From Terrabacter sp. 28 (GTDB taxonomy: Bacteria; Actinomycetota; Actinomycetes; Actinomycetales; Dermatophilaceae): a DNA stretch of 64,000 nucleotides. The position numbers were made by a program, and so were the translations under genes. The stretch's first letter is position 1. Every line of letters begins with the position of its first letter. Where the stretch lies: assembly GCA_000955875.1 (NCBI GenBank), contig JYOE01000008.1, positions 73,010-137,009 on the forward strand. Direction: 5' to 3'. This document shows, in pieces, positions 42,175 through 51,665 of this stretch. A model generated the notes under the pieces. It saw nothing but the letters and a program-made list of their open reading frames with translations, ran no database searches and had not been told where the DNA came from.

Positions 42175-44559
42175 TCAGGCGCCCGGGCGGAAGCCGCGCA
42201 GGCGCAGGCTGTTCGTCACGACGAAGACCGACGAGAACGCCATCGCCGCGCCCGCGAGCATCGGGTTGAGCAGACCGGCCGCGGCCAGCGGCAGGGCGGC
42301 GACGTTGTAGGCGAAGGCCCAGAACAGGTTGCCCTTGATGGTCGCCAGCGTGCGCCGCGAGAGCCGGATCGCGTCGGCGGCCACGCGCAGGTCGCCACGC
42401 ACGAGCGTCAGGTCGCCGGCCTCGATCGCCACGTCCGTGCCGGTGCCCATCGCGAGGCCGAGGTCGGCCTGGGCGAGCGCCGCGGCGTCGTTCACGCCGT
42501 CGCCCACCATGGCGACGACCCGGCCCTCGTCCTGCAGCTGCTTGACGACGTCGACCTTGCCGGCAGGCAGCACCTCGGCGACGACGTCCTCCGGGGCGAT
42601 GCCGACCTCGGCGGCGACGGCGCGCGCGGTCGCCGCGTTGTCGCCCGTGAGCAGCACGGGCCGCAGGCCCAGCCCGCGCAGCCGGCTGATCGCCTCCGCC
42701 GACGTCGCCTTGACCGTGTCGGCGACGACGAGCACGCCCTGCGCCGTCCCGTCCCAGGCGACGACGACCGCCGTGCCACCCGACTCCTCGGCCCGCCGCA
42801 TCGCGGTGGCCAGCTCGACCGGCATGTCGACGCCGCGCTGCTCCACGAACGACGCGCGCCCCACGACTACCTCGTGAGACGCCCCGTCCACGGTCACGAC
42901 GCCCCGGACCCCGAGGCCCTCGCTGTTCGCGAAGTCCGACACGGTCGGCAGGGCCGCCGACCCGTCCAGCCGGTCGCGGGCGCCCGACGCGACGGCCCGG
43001 GCCACGGGGTGCTCGGACGCGTCCTCGACGGCGCCCGCGAGCAGCAGCACCTCGTCGGCCGACGCGCCCCCGGTCGGCACGACGTCCCGCAGCTGCATCC
43101 GGCCGGTCGTCACTGTGCCCGTCTTGTCGAGCACGACGGTGTCGACCCGGCGCGTCGACTCCAGCACCTCGGGCCCCTTGATGAGGATGCCCAGCTGGGC
43201 CCCACGGCCGGTGCCGACCATGAGCGCCGTCGGCGTCGCGAGGCCCAGGGCGCACGGGCAGGCGATGATGAGAACCGCGACGGCTGCGGTGAAGGCGGTC
43301 GCGGTCCCGTTCCCCGTGCCGAGCCAGTAGCCGAGCGTCGCGACGGCGATCGCGATGACCACCGGCACGAAGATACCCGACACCCGGTCGGCGAGCCGCT
43401 GCACCTGGGCCTTGCCGTTCTGGGCGTCCTCGACGAGGCGGGCCATCTGGGCGAGCTGGGTGTCGGCGCCCACCCGGGTGGCGCGCACGACGAGGCGGCC
43501 GCCGGCGTTGACCGTGGCGCCGACGACGGCGTCTCCGGGGCCGACGTCGACGGGCACCGACTCGCCCGTGAGCATCGACGCGTCGACCGCCGACGAGCCG
43601 TCCTCGACGACACCGTCGGTCGCGACCTTCTCACCCGGCCGGACGACGAAGCGCGTTCCGGCGGTGAGGGACCCGACCGGCACGCGCTCCTCGACCTCAC
43701 GTCCGTCGGGACCGGGCCGCAGGACCGCGACGTCCTTGGCGCCCATCTCGAGCAGGGCCCGCAGGGCCGCGCCGGCCTGCCGCTTCGAGCGTGCCTCCGC
43801 GTAGCGTCCGGCGAGCAGGAACGTCGTGACACCGGCCGCGACCTCGAGGTAGAGGTTGCCCGAGCCGTCGGAACGCGCCACCGTCAGCTCGAACGGGTGC
43901 ACCATGCCGGGCACGCCGGCCTCGCCGAGGAAGAGGGCCCACAGCGACCAGCCGAACGCCGCGATCGTGCCCATCGACACGAGCGTGTCCATCGTCGTGG
44001 TGCCGTGCCGCAGGTTCGTCCAGGCCGCGCGGTGGAACGGCCACGCTCCCCAGACGACAACGGGCGCCGCCAGCGTCAGGGAGGCCCACTGCCAGTAGGT
44101 GAACTGCAGCGCCGGCGCCATCGACATCGCGATGACCGGAACGGTGAGCACCGTTGACACGAGGAGGCGCTCGCGCAGCCGACGCACGCGGTCGTATGCC
44201 GGGTCGTTCCCCTCGGCGCCCACGCCGGCCTCGTCGCCCTGCCCCTGCGACGTGGTCGCCGGCGGCGCCGGCACCGTCGCGCCGTAGCCGGCCTCCTCGA
44301 CGGTGCGGACGAGGTCGGCCACCGAGACGGTGTCGGGCACCGTGACGCGCGCCTTCTCGGTCGCGTAGTTGACCGTCGCGGTGACGCCCTCGAGCTTGTT
44401 GAGCTTGCGCTCGATGCGGTTGGCGCACGAGGCGCAGGTCATGCCCGTGACGTCGAGCTCGACCGTCGCGCCGGGCAGGGTCGGCGCGCCAGGAGCCCCA
44501 GTGGCGTCGGGGAGGCGCAGCGAGCCCAGGACGGGCGTCGGGTCAGTGGCCGTGGCCAT
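42175..44559 (-). CDS. copA: copper-translocating P1B-type ATPase (arm 1)
   Basis: Exports Cu(I) across the membrane. The 794-residue protein has one N-terminal heavy-metal-associated domain with MTCASC (40-45), eight transmembrane segments, the transport motif CPC (434-436), the phosphorylated Asp478 in [14 protein letters not shown], the HP motif (SEHPVARAV) and [13 protein letters not shown] at 44559 is preceded by GGAG. It ends the copZ, duplicated-domain protein, copA operon; the upstream gene's stop overlaps it by 17 bases. A related ATPase is at 46975-49329. Confidence 0.95.
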   Translation of the reverse strand: MATATDPTPVLGSLRLPDATGAPGAPTLPGATVELDVTGMTCASCANRIERKLNKLEGVTATVNYATEKARVTVPDTVSVADLVRTVEEAGYGATVPAPPATTSQGQGDEAGVGAEGNDPAYDRVRRLRERLLVSTVLTVPVIAMSMAPALQFTYWQWASLTLAAPVVVWGAWPFHRAAWTNLRHGTTTMDTLVSMGTIAAFGWSLWALFLGEAGVPGMVHPFELTVARSDGSGNLYLEVAAGVTTFLLAGRYAEARSKRQAGAALRALLEMGAKDVAVLRPGPDGREVEERVPVGSLTAGTRFVVRPGEKVATDGVVEDGSSAVDASMLTGESVPVDVGPGDAVVGATVNAGGRLVVRATRVGADTQLAQMARLVEDAQNGKAQVQRLADRVSGIFVPVVIAIAVATLGYWLGTGNGTATAFTAAVAVLIIACPCALGLATPTALMVGTGRGAQLGILIKGPEVLESTRRVDTVVLDKTGTVTTGRMQLRDVVPTGGASADEVLLLAGAVEDASEHPVARAVASGARDRLDGSAALPTVSDFANSEGLGVRGVVTVDGASHEVVVGRASFVEQRGVDMPVELATAMRRAEESGGTAVVVAWDGTAQGVLVVADTVKATSAEAISRLRGLGLRPVLLTGDNAATARAVAAEVGIAPEDVVAEVLPAGKVDVVKQLQDEGRVVAMVGDGVNDAAALAQADLGLAMGTGTDVAIEAGDLTLVRGDLRVAADAIRLSRRTLATIKGNLFWAFAYNVAALPLAAAGLLNPMLAGAAMAFSSVFVVTNSLRLRGFRPGA

Positions 44560-45574
44560 CGGAGTCTCCTGTCTGCATCGGCTCGGAGGTGGGGGCGGTC
44601 GCCGGCTCGGGCGCGGGGGCATTGGCGGCCCCGGCGGCCTCGGAGGCCGTCACAACGAAAGAGGCGGTGCGCACCACGCCGTGGTGCTGGAAGTCGAGGT
44701 GGAGGCGGTAGCCGCCGGCGCTCGGCACCGTCGTGTGGAAGACGACCTCGGGGCCGGCGGTGGTGCGACCGTCGCCGGGCTCGCCGTCCGGGTGGACGTG
44801 CAGGTAGGCGAGGTCGCCGTCGCGGAGGGCGACGAGGTGGCCGTACGCGCCGAGGTAGGGGTCGAGGTCGGTGACCGGCCGGCCGTCCTTGGTGACGGTG
44901 AGGCCGAGGCGGGCGTCGCGGCCCGCGACGAGGTCACCGGTCAGCGTGACGGTGTAGCCGTCGACGGCGGCGGTGCGCGAGACCGGCGCCGCGCTGACCG
45001 GCGTGAAGGCGCCAGACACGGACAGGTCGCTGCCGAGGGTGAGCGCCTGCCCGCCCGAGGCCTTGAAGTCCGCGAAGAGCCGCCACGTGCCCGGGGTCAG
45101 GTCGAGGGCCGTCGTCCACGTGCCGTCGGCCGCGAGCGTGGGGTGGACGTGCTGGAAGCCGCTCTGGTCGCGGCGCACCGCGATGAGGTGCAGCCGCTTC
45201 TCGTGCTGGACGTCGAACGCCGTGACCGCGGCCCCGCCCGGCCCCGTCACGGTGAACGACACGGGGACGGCCCGACCCGCGACGGCAGTCGCGGAGGCGA
45301 GGCGCAGCGCGTAGCCGTCCTGGGCGACGGTGAGCCCGCCGGGCAGCGCGGACGAGACCGGCGACCCGGGCTCGGAGCCGGCCGAGCCGTGACCGGTGGT
45401 CGAGGCGGCGCCGTGCCCGCCCGCTGCATGGGGAGCAGCAGTAGCCGTGGCATCGGTGGGCCCGACGGCCGAGCCGACCGCAAGGGCCCCGCCGAAGAGC
45501 GCGCCCAGGCCGAGCACGAAGCCGGCGACCCGGGACGGCGTGCCCAGCCGGGCGACTCGCTCGCCGACGCTCAT
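44543..45574 (-). CDS. copper-operon membrane-anchored protein with internally duplicated HLxAxR/HVHP domain
   Basis: A 343-residue protein with a single N-terminal membrane segment (about 16-38), a His/Gly/Ser-rich linker (about 47-75) and two copies of an approximately 85-residue domain (about 86-170 and 205-294). Each has HLIAVR or HLVALR followed about eight residues later by HVHP (142-145 and 259-262) and a PG-RL-DF ending. A His-rich tail DSDGHGH closes it. I do not recognise an established enzymatic function; the paired His motifs and the operon position suggest extracytoplasmic copper binding. ATGA overlap with copZ. Confidence 0.75.
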   Translation of the reverse strand: MSVGERVARLGTPSRVAGFVLGLGALFGGALAVGSAVGPTDATATAAPHAAGGHGAASTTGHGSAGSEPGSPVSSALPGGLTVAQDGYALRLASATAVAGRAVPVSFTVTGPGGAAVTAFDVQHEKRLHLIAVRRDQSGFQHVHPTLAADGTWTTALDLTPGTWRLFADFKASGGQALTLGSDLSVSGAFTPVSAAPVSRTAAVDGYTVTLTGDLVAGRDARLGLTVTKDGRPVTDLDPYLGAYGHLVALRDGDLAYLHVHPDGEPGDGRTTAGPEVVFHTTVPSAGGYRLHLDFQHHGVVRTASFVVTASEAAGAANAPAPEPATAPTSEPMQTGDSDGHGH

Positions 45575-45789
45575 GACGCACCCGCGAGCTCGTAGCCGGC
45601 CTCCTCGACGGCGGCGCGCACGTCCGCCTCGTCGACGACGCCGACGGAGGTCAGGGTGAGCCGGCCGGTCTCGAGGTCGACCTCGACGCGCTCGACCCCG
45701 GCGAGAGCACCGACCTCCTCCGAGACGGACGAGACGCAGTGGCCGCACGTCATCCCGACGACGGTCCAGGTGCTGGTGGTCTGGCTCAT
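45571..45789 (-). CDS. copZ: copper chaperone CopZ (arm 1)
   Basis: A 72-residue single heavy-metal-associated domain with GMTCGHC (12-18), delivering Cu(I) to the ATPase. First gene of the left copper arm; its stop overlaps the next start as ATGA. The upstream region carries two ATACCC-N5-GGGTAT palindromes flanking the -10 box. Confidence 0.93.
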   Translation of the reverse strand: MSQTTSTWTVVGMTCGHCVSSVSEEVGALAGVERVEVDLETGRLTLTSVGVVDEADVRAAVEEAGYELAGAS

Positions 45790-45827
45790 GGTGGTGGTCC
45801 TTCCGGCTGCGGTGAGGTTTCTGTGTC

Positions 45828-45846
45828 GATACCCGCAGGGGGTATC
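45828..45846. promoter_or_regulatory. CsoR-type copper operator 1
   Basis: GATACCCGCAGGGGGTATC, an ATACCC-N5-GGGTAT palindrome (core 45829-45845), lies between the copZ start and its -10 box (minus-strand TATGGT at 45860-45855). The same spacing is found in operators 2 and 3, and csoR is encoded 600 bases away. Confidence 0.75.
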
Positions 45847-45854
45847 TCGATGTC

Positions 45855-45860
45855 ACCATA
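45855..45860 (-). promoter_or_regulatory. -10 box for the left copper operon
   Basis: Minus-strand TATGGT (TANNNT) between two operator palindromes; bound repressor would occlude it. Confidence 0.5.
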
Positions 45861-45873
45861 ACCCATTGCGCGC

Positions 45874-45890
45874 ATACCCGCCAGGGGTAT
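45874..45890. promoter_or_regulatory. CsoR-type copper operator 2
   Basis: ATACCCGCCAGGGGTAT, the same 6-5-6 palindrome as operator 1. It lies on the far side of the copZ -10 box, about where the -35 would be. Confidence 0.75.
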
Positions 45891-45951
45891 CTGGGGGCCT
45901 TCGGCCCGACGGCAGGCCGCGTCGCTCCTGTCGCGCGCGTGCGCTCCCGGC

Positions 45952-45957
45952 TACCGT
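45952..45957 (+). promoter_or_regulatory. -10 box of leaderless promoter for the YjbR-like gene
   Basis: TACCGT, eight bases, then ATG at 45966. Confidence 0.45.
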
Positions 45958-45965
45958 GCTGTGGC

Positions 45966-46376
45966 ATGGCGCCATCCCGCAGGGCCCGGTTGGCCGATCT
46001 CGACGAGATCGCCCTCTCCCTGCCCGAGGTCACGCGCGACCCGCCGAAAGGCGGCCGGCCGGCATACCAGGTCAGGGGCAGGACGTTCGCGTTCGCCAGA
46101 GGCCCCCGCAAGGACGCCTTCGACCCCGAGACCGGCGAGCTCTACGACGACGTGCTGGCCTTCTCGTGCACGGCGGAGGACAAGGAGGCCATGGTCGGTG
46201 ACGACGCGAGCCCGTGGTTCACGACCCCGCACTGGAACGGCTACAACGCCGTGCTCCTCCTCGAGCGCGACCTGCCGAAGGTGACCGTGGCCGAGCTGCG
46301 CGAGGTGCTCACGGACGCCTGGCTCACCAAGGCGCCGAAGCGCCTCGCCGCCACCCTCACCGAGGAGCAGAGGTGA
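45966..46376 (+). CDS. MmcQ/YjbR-family protein
   Basis: A 136-residue protein of the YjbR/CyaY-like fold, with ADLDEIALSLPEVTRDPPKG, RTFAFARG and the C-terminal WLTKAPKRLAATL helix. Some family members are annotated as DNA-binding, but function is not established. It sits between the two copper arms with its own leaderless start and an operator before csoR; a role in copper handling is not implied by the sequence. Confidence 0.8.
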   Translation: MAPSRRARLADLDEIALSLPEVTRDPPKGGRPAYQVRGRTFAFARGPRKDAFDPETGELYDDVLAFSCTAEDKEAMVGDDASPWFTTPHWNGYNAVLLLERDLPKVTVAELREVLTDAWLTKAPKRLAATLTEEQR

Positions 46377-46394
46377 GTCGCGACGTGGTGCGGA

Positions 46395-46411
46395 ATACCC
46401 CACCTGGGTAT
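46395..46411. promoter_or_regulatory. CsoR-type copper operator 3
   Basis: ATACCCCACCTGGGTAT, the same 6-5-6 palindrome, overlaps the -10 box TATGCT (46409-46414) and lies about 30 bases before the csoR start. This predicts CsoR autoregulation together with the right-hand copper arm. Confidence 0.8.
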
Positions 46412-46440
46412 GCTGTTGTCGACGGAGAGGAGGTGGCGAC

Positions 46441-46722
46441 GTGCCCGGATACACCGGCAGCAAGGACGACTACCTGAAGCGGCTGCGCCGCATCGAGGGG
46501 CAGGTGCGCGGCGTGCAGAAGATGGTCGACGCCGACACGTACTGCATCGACATCCTGACCCAGGTCAGCGCCATCACCAAGGCCCTCCAGGCCGTCAGCC
46601 TCGGCCTGCTCGAGGACCACGTGTCCCACTGCGTCGTCGACGCCGCCCGCGAGTCCGACGAGGCCGCCCAGGAGAAGGTGCGAGAGGCCGCCGACGCCAT
46701 CGCCCGCCTCGTCCGCAGCTGA
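46441..46722 (+). CDS. csoR: copper-sensing transcriptional repressor CsoR
   Basis: A 93-residue all-helical repressor (DUF156 family). The Cu(I) ligands are all present: Cys35 in TYCIDIL and His60/Cys64 in DHVSHCVVD, the C-H-C fingerprint of true copper sensors. Binding Cu(I) releases it from its operators. GTG start preceded by GGAGAGGAGG. It is followed 40 bases later by copZ and copA of the right arm. Confidence 0.95.
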   Translation: MPGYTGSKDDYLKRLRRIEGQVRGVQKMVDADTYCIDILTQVSAITKALQAVSLGLLEDHVSHCVVDAARESDEAAQEKVREAADAIARLVRS

Positions 46723-46762
46723 GGCACCCGAGAACCGAGCCCGACCGCCGAGGAGGCACCCG

Positions 46763-46978
46763 ATGAGCACCCAGACCGAGATCACCGTCGCAGGCATGAC
46801 GTGCGGGCACTGCAGCGCAGCGGTCAGCCAGGAGCTGTCGGCCCTGCCGGGCGTCATGGCGGTCGCGGTCGACCTGCACCCCGGCGAGGACTCCCCCGTC
46901 ACCATCACGAGCGAGGCCCCCCTCGACCCGGTGGTCGTCGCCGACGCCGTCGCCGAGGCGGGTTACAGCGTCCGATGA
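46763..46978 (+). CDS. copZ: copper chaperone CopZ (arm 2)
   Basis: A 71-residue heavy-metal-associated domain with GMTCGHC (11-17), paralogous to the CopZ of the left arm. Preceded by GAGGAGG. Its stop overlaps the ATPase start as ATGA. Confidence 0.93.
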   Translation: MSTQTEITVAGMTCGHCSAAVSQELSALPGVMAVAVDLHPGEDSPVTITSEAPLDPVVVADAVAEAGYSVR

Positions 46979-49329
46979 CCGAGGGGCGGGCACCGGTGAC
47001 GCCCGACGAGCGGCCCCCTGAGGAGGTCCGGCTCGCCATCACCGGCATGACCTGCGCCTCCTGCTCCGCGCGCATCGAGCGCAAGCTGTCCAAGGTCGCC
47101 GGCGTCGAGTCCGCGACCGTCAACCTCGCCACCGAGAAGGCCCTCGTCTCCTTCTCGGCACCGGTCACCGTCGACCAGATCGTCGCCGAGGTGCAGAAGA
47201 CCGGCTACGGCGCCACCGTCGTCGGTGCCGCCACGTCCCCGAGCCCGTATGCCGCCCCGTCCGAGACCGCGCGCCCAGCGGCGGGTGCCTTGCTCGAGAA
47301 GCTGCGCGCCCAGGAGCTGGCGCGGCAGAAGGTCTGCCACGACCACGACGGGCACGAGCGGCACGAGCGGCACGACGCGCAAGACCCCGCCGACCACCTC
47401 GAGCACACCCCGGCCCAGGACGTCATCCGGCCGCGCCTCGTCGCCGCGGTGGCGCTCACCGTTCCGGTGCTGGTGCTCGCGACCTTCCTGCCCTCGCTCG
47501 CCGCGAGCCCGTGGCTGCAGCTGCTCCTGTCGACGCCGGTGGTGCTCTGGTGCGCCTGGCCGTTCCACCGCGCCGCCGCCGTCAACGCCCGCCACCTCGC
47601 CTCGACGATGGACACCCTGGTGTCGCTCGGGGTCGCGGCGGCCTACGGCTACTCCGTCGTCGAGCTGCTGACGGGCACCGGCGACGAGATGCACCTCTAC
47701 TTCGAGGTGGCCGCCGTCGTGACGACGTTCCTGCTCGCCGGCCGCTTTCTCGAGGCGCGCGCCAAGGACTCCGGCAAGGACGCCCTGCGCTCGCTGCTCG
47801 ACCTCGGCGCCAAGGACGTCGCGGTGCTGCGCATCGACCCGCAGACCCGCACCACGAGCGAGACCCGGGTGCCCGTCGAGCAGATCGTCGTCGGCGACCA
47901 GTTCATCGTGCGCCCCGGAGAGAAGGTCGCGACCGACGGTGTCGTGCTCGACGGGTCCAGCGCCGTCGACGCCAGCCTGGTCACGGGCGAGTCCACCCCC
48001 GTCGACGTCGGCCCGGGCGACGCCGTCACAGGCGGTTCCGTCAACACCACCGGGCGCATCGTCGTCGAGGCCCGCCGGGTCGGTTCCGAGACGATGCTCG
48101 CCGGCATCCAGCGGCTCGTCGAGACCGCGCAGACGGGCAAGGCCAAGGTGCAGCGGCTCGCCGACCGCGTGTCGGCCGTCTTCGTCCCGGCCGTCCTCGC
48201 CATCGCGCTCGTCACGTTCGTCGCCTGGCTGGCGACCGGCCACGACCTCTCGCGGTCGCTCGCCGTCGCCGTGACCGTGCTCATCATCGCCTGCCCCTGC
48301 GCGCTCGGCCTCGCGACGCCGACCGCGCTGCTCGTCGGCACCGGCCGCGGCGCGCAGCTCGGCACCCTCATCAAGGGTCCCCAGGTGCTCGAGGACACCC
48401 GCCGCGTCGACACGGTCGTGCTCGACAAGACGGGCACCGTCACCACCGGCGAGCTGCGGCTGCGCCGCATCGCTGTGCGCGGCCGGCTCTCGAAGAAGGC
48501 CGCCCTCACTGCTGCGGCGGCGGTCGAGCAGGGCAGCGAGCACCCCATCGCGCGGGCGATCGTCGACGGCGCGGCACTGGCCCGCATCGACCTGCCGCGC
48601 ATCCGCGACTTCCAGTCCAACCCCGGCGAGGGCGCGAGCGCCCGCATCAAGGACACCGAGGTGACGGTGGGCAAGGCAGCACTCTTCGAGAGCGTCGACC
48701 CCGCCCTCGTCGAGCACGCCTCGCGCCAGGCCGGCACCACCGTCTTCGTCGGCTGGGACGGCGTCGCCCAGGCCGCCCTCACGGTCGAGGACACCGTGCG
48801 CGACACGTCGAAGGCCGCCATCGACCGCCTGCGCGCGCTCGGCCTGACCCCCTACCTGCTGACCGGCGACAGCGCCTCCAACGCGCGCAGCGTCGCCGAG
48901 CAGGTCGGCATCCCGTCCTCCCACGTGCGCTCCGACGTGATGCCCGCCGACAAGCACCGGATCGTCACCGAGCTGCAGCAGCAGCACCAGGTGGTCGCGA
49001 TGGTCGGCGACGGCGTCAACGACGCCGCCGCGCTCGCGCAGGCCGACCTCGGGCTCGCCATGGGCTCGGGCACCGACATCGCCATGGACTCCGCCGACAT
49101 CGTGCTCGTGCGCACCGACCTCGACGCGGTCGCAGACGCCATCGGTCTCTCGCGGCAGACGCTGCGCGTCATCAAGCAGAACCTCGCCTGGGCGTTCGGC
49201 TACAACACGGCTGCGATCCCGCTCGCCGCCTTCGGGCTGCTCAACCCGATGGTCGCCGGCGCTGCGATGGCTCTCTCGTCCGTCCTGGTCGTCACGAACT
49301 CGCTGCGCCTCAAGCGCTGGCCCCGCTGA
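46975..49329 (+). CDS. copA: copper-translocating P1B-type ATPase (arm 2)
   Basis: Second Cu(I) exporter, 784 residues. It has an N-terminal metal domain with MTCASC (25-30), then an unusual His/Asp/Glu-rich spacer (about 120-145, HDHDGHERHERHD) before the first helix, CPC (440-442), phosphorylated Asp484 in [19 protein letters not shown] and [10 protein letters not shown]. The His-rich spacer is absent from the arm 1 ATPase and may bind additional metal. Start coupled to copZ. A hairpin terminator follows. Confidence 0.95.
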   Translation: MTEGRAPVTPDERPPEEVRLAITGMTCASCSARIERKLSKVAGVESATVNLATEKALVSFSAPVTVDQIVAEVQKTGYGATVVGAATSPSPYAAPSETARPAAGALLEKLRAQELARQKVCHDHDGHERHERHDAQDPADHLEHTPAQDVIRPRLVAAVALTVPVLVLATFLPSLAASPWLQLLLSTPVVLWCAWPFHRAAAVNARHLASTMDTLVSLGVAAAYGYSVVELLTGTGDEMHLYFEVAAVVTTFLLAGRFLEARAKDSGKDALRSLLDLGAKDVAVLRIDPQTRTTSETRVPVEQIVVGDQFIVRPGEKVATDGVVLDGSSAVDASLVTGESTPVDVGPGDAVTGGSVNTTGRIVVEARRVGSETMLAGIQRLVETAQTGKAKVQRLADRVSAVFVPAVLAIALVTFVAWLATGHDLSRSLAVAVTVLIIACPCALGLATPTALLVGTGRGAQLGTLIKGPQVLEDTRRVDTVVLDKTGTVTTGELRLRRIAVRGRLSKKAALTAAAAVEQGSEHPIARAIVDGAALARIDLPRIRDFQSNPGEGASARIKDTEVTVGKAALFESVDPALVEHASRQAGTTVFVGWDGVAQAALTVEDTVRDTSKAAIDRLRALGLTPYLLTGDSASNARSVAEQVGIPSSHVRSDVMPADKHRIVTELQQQHQVVAMVGDGVNDAAALAQADLGLAMGSGTDIAMDSADIVLVRTDLDAVADAIGLSRQTLRVIKQNLAWAFGYNTAAIPLAAFGLLNPMVAGAAMALSSVLVVTNSLRLKRWPR

Positions 49330-49353
49330 CCGGCGTACGCCCTGCCGGGTCGT

Positions 49354-49407
49354 CTCGCAACGACCAACGGCGGCCACCCCCGTGGGGTGACCGCCGTCGC
49401 GTGCGAG
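49354..49407. terminator. hairpin terminator after the right copper arm
   Basis: Inner stem 49368-49380/49384-49396 (13 bp, one mismatch, 3-base loop) with an additional outer CTCGCA/TGCGAG pair (49354-49359/49402-49407). It lies between the convergent genes ending at 49329 and 49421. Confidence 0.7.
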
Positions 49408-49420
49408 CTGAGGGGCTGGG

Positions 49421-50056
49421 TCAGATGGTGACCTTGCCGTCGGGGGTGTCGAAGGTGACCGACAGCAGGCCGGGCGTGCCGTGCGGCGCGACGAACGTGA
49501 AGTCGATGCCGCCCTTGTCGAAGGTGTCCTCAGGGCCGAGCCACTCGCGCACGCGCTTGGGGTCACCGGCGATCTGGAGGTTGTCGATCGAGACGGCCGT
49601 GTCGGCACCCGCCGACGGGTGGACCGTCATGTCGTCCCACTCGATGAAGTAGGGCACCTGCGGGTCGGCCATGAGGCCCTTGATGCCGAGCTGGCGCCAC
49701 TTGAGCTCGGTGCCGTCGGGGCGGTGCCGGTTGCCCGGGACCGACTCGCGGCCGAGGCGCTGCTCGACGACGGAGATGTCGTCGACCGCGACGACCCACC
49801 CGAGCCAGCCGCCGCCGGCCTCGGACGCAGCGCGCACGGCCTGGCCGAACGGGGCCTTGTCGGACGCCGGGTGGTCGAGCACCTCGACGACCTCGAGGTA
49901 GTGGTCCTTGGCCAGGGGGAAGATCACGTTGCGCGTGCCGAAACGGGGGTGCACCCCGCCGTCGACCGCGGGGACGCCGATGAGCTTCGACAGCCGGTCG
50001 GCGGTGGCCTTGAGGCCACCGGCCTCTGCTGCATAGGAGACGTGGTCAACTCGCAT
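49421..50056 (-). CDS. VOC/glyoxalase-like domain protein
   Basis: A 211-residue protein with a glyoxalase-like domain (MRVDHVSYAAEAGGLKATAD, GGVHPRFGTRNVIFPL, YLEVVEVLDHPASDKAPFG, WGWVV-type acidic turn) and a C-terminal half ending TFDTPDGKV. Substrate unknown. ATG at 50056; an in-frame ATG at 50065 is possible and no Shine-Dalgarno sequence is visible. Confidence 0.8.
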   Translation of the reverse strand: MRVDHVSYAAEAGGLKATADRLSKLIGVPAVDGGVHPRFGTRNVIFPLAKDHYLEVVEVLDHPASDKAPFGQAVRAASEAGGGWLGWVVAVDDISVVEQRLGRESVPGNRHRPDGTELKWRQLGIKGLMADPQVPYFIEWDDMTVHPSAGADTAVSIDNLQIAGDPKRVREWLGPEDTFDKGGIDFTFVAPHGTPGLLSVTFDTPDGKVTI

Positions 50057-50186
50057 ACAAGACATCGTGACACACGCCAAGGGGTGCTCTTGACCACCCC
50101 TCCCCTGCCCCTCGACGCCCACCTCACGCGTCACACGCGCGTAACCCGGCGGTCATCGCGTACGCCGTCACGCCACCTCGGGAGGG

Positions 50187-51044
50187 TCAGCGCAGGTCGC
50201 GCTGGCGCACCGCCTCGTAGAGCACGATGGCGGCGGAGGCTGCGACGTTGAGGCTGTTGGCCTTGCCGTGCATGGGGATCCGCACCCGGTGCGTGGCAGC
50301 CTCGAGGAGGGTGCGGTCGGCGCCGTGCTTCTCGCTGCCGACGGCGACCGCGACGCGGCCCGTGTAGTCGACGTCGGTGTGGAGCAGGTCGGTCTCGGGG
50401 GTCGTGACGACGAGGCGGATGTCGTTGACCTCGAGCCATGCGACGGCGTCGGCGGTCGTCGCGCTCGCGGCGGGCACGGCGAAGACCGTTCCCTTGCTCG
50501 CGCGCACGACGTTGGGGTTGCCCCAGTCGGTGACGGGGTCGGCCGCGACGACGGCGTCGGCCCCGGCCGCGTCGGCGGTGCGGAGCATGGCGCCGAGGTT
50601 GCCGGGCTTCTCGACGCCCTGGCTGAGCAGGGTGAGGTGGTCGGGTCCGTCGACACGCAGGTCGTCGAGCGTGACGCCGACGCGGTCGACCACGGCGAGC
50701 AGACCGTCGGGCCCCTCGCGGTAGCTGACCTTCTCGAAGGCGCCACGGCTCAGGTGCACGACCTCGACGCGGTCGTCTCGCAGCCGGGCGAGCAGGTCGG
50801 TCTGGTGACCGATGTCCTGGCTGCCGGCGCGGCCCGCGGGGCTGAAGAGCTCCTCGCAGACGTAGACGGTGCCCGGTCGCACCCCGGCAGACAGGGCGAG
50901 GCCGATCTCCTCGTAGCCCTCGACGAGGGTCTGCCCCGTCTCCTCGCGGGTGCGGCGGCGGCGCAGGCCGAGCAGGCCCTTGAGGCGGGGGTTGGCGGCC
51001 GACGTGATGGTCAGCTCGCGGGAGGGGTGGGTCGGGTTCGTCAT
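50187..51044 (-). CDS. TrmH/SpoU-family RNA methyltransferase
   Basis: Methylates the 2'-O of a ribose in rRNA or tRNA using S-adenosylmethionine. The 285-residue protein has an N-terminal substrate-binding domain (NPRLKGLLGLRRRRTREETG, LVEGYEEIGLAL) and the SpoU knot with EKPGNLGAMLRTADAAGAD, NPNVVRASKGTVFAV and IPMHGKANSLNVAASAAIVLYE. The target nucleotide cannot be assigned. Confidence 0.92.
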   Translation of the reverse strand: MTNPTHPSRELTITSAANPRLKGLLGLRRRRTREETGQTLVEGYEEIGLALSAGVRPGTVYVCEELFSPAGRAGSQDIGHQTDLLARLRDDRVEVVHLSRGAFEKVSYREGPDGLLAVVDRVGVTLDDLRVDGPDHLTLLSQGVEKPGNLGAMLRTADAAGADAVVAADPVTDWGNPNVVRASKGTVFAVPAASATTADAVAWLEVNDIRLVVTTPETDLLHTDVDYTGRVAVAVGSEKHGADRTLLEAATHRVRIPMHGKANSLNVAASAAIVLYEAVRQRDLR

Positions 51045-51074
51045 GGCAGGCCCAGCATCGCATCCGCCCGCACG

Positions 51075-51503
51075 TCAGGGGTGCAGGCGCGAGCCCTTGA
51101 GGATGCGGTCGACGGCGTTCCTCGGGCCGTGCAGCGCGAGGCCCACGAGGTCGAGGTGGGCGGTCGGCACGGCGGCGACGGCCGCGCGGTTGTCCGCGTC
51201 GTGGCCGGTGGCGAACATGTCGCGCGTGTAGACGGCCACCGGGGTGCCGCGGCGCAGGGCCCGCTCGTGCGAGGCGGTGACGGCTGCGGCGTCGCCCTCG
51301 AAGACGAGCACCGGCATGCCGAGCAGGGGCAGGTAGGTGCGGCCGTCGGCGTCGGCGTACGGCTCGCCGACGAGCTCGGGGTGCGCCGCCGTCACGCCGC
51401 TGACGAGGAACGCGGTGACGTTGAGGCGCTGCCAGGCCTCGAGGTCGTCGCGCACGAGGACGGCGATCTTGGTGTCGAACGGCGGGGTCAGCAGGTCACT
51501 CAT
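51075..51503 (-). CDS. DUF2000-family protein
   Basis: A 142-residue protein matching DUF2000: DTKIAVLVRDDLEAWQRLNVTAF, LPLLGMPVLVFEGD and the terminal HLDLVGLALHGPRNAVDRIL. Function is unknown. It is 30 bases from the methyltransferase gene start and on the same strand. Confidence 0.8.
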   Translation of the reverse strand: MSDLLTPPFDTKIAVLVRDDLEAWQRLNVTAFLVSGVTAAHPELVGEPYADADGRTYLPLLGMPVLVFEGDAAAVTASHERALRRGTPVAVYTRDMFATGHDADNRAAVAAVPTAHLDLVGLALHGPRNAVDRILKGSRLHP

Positions 51504-51665
51504 GCCTCGATCGTCCGGCCGGGGCAGGGTCGCGTCTTGTACGTCGTTGATGTCATGCCAGATCGGTCACGAGATCGCGCAGGTGGAGTCGTCTCACGCC
51601 AGCGAGCGCCCGATCACACGCCCGAGCCCGTATGCCGCACGGCAGGGTCCTCGACGCCCGTGGCG

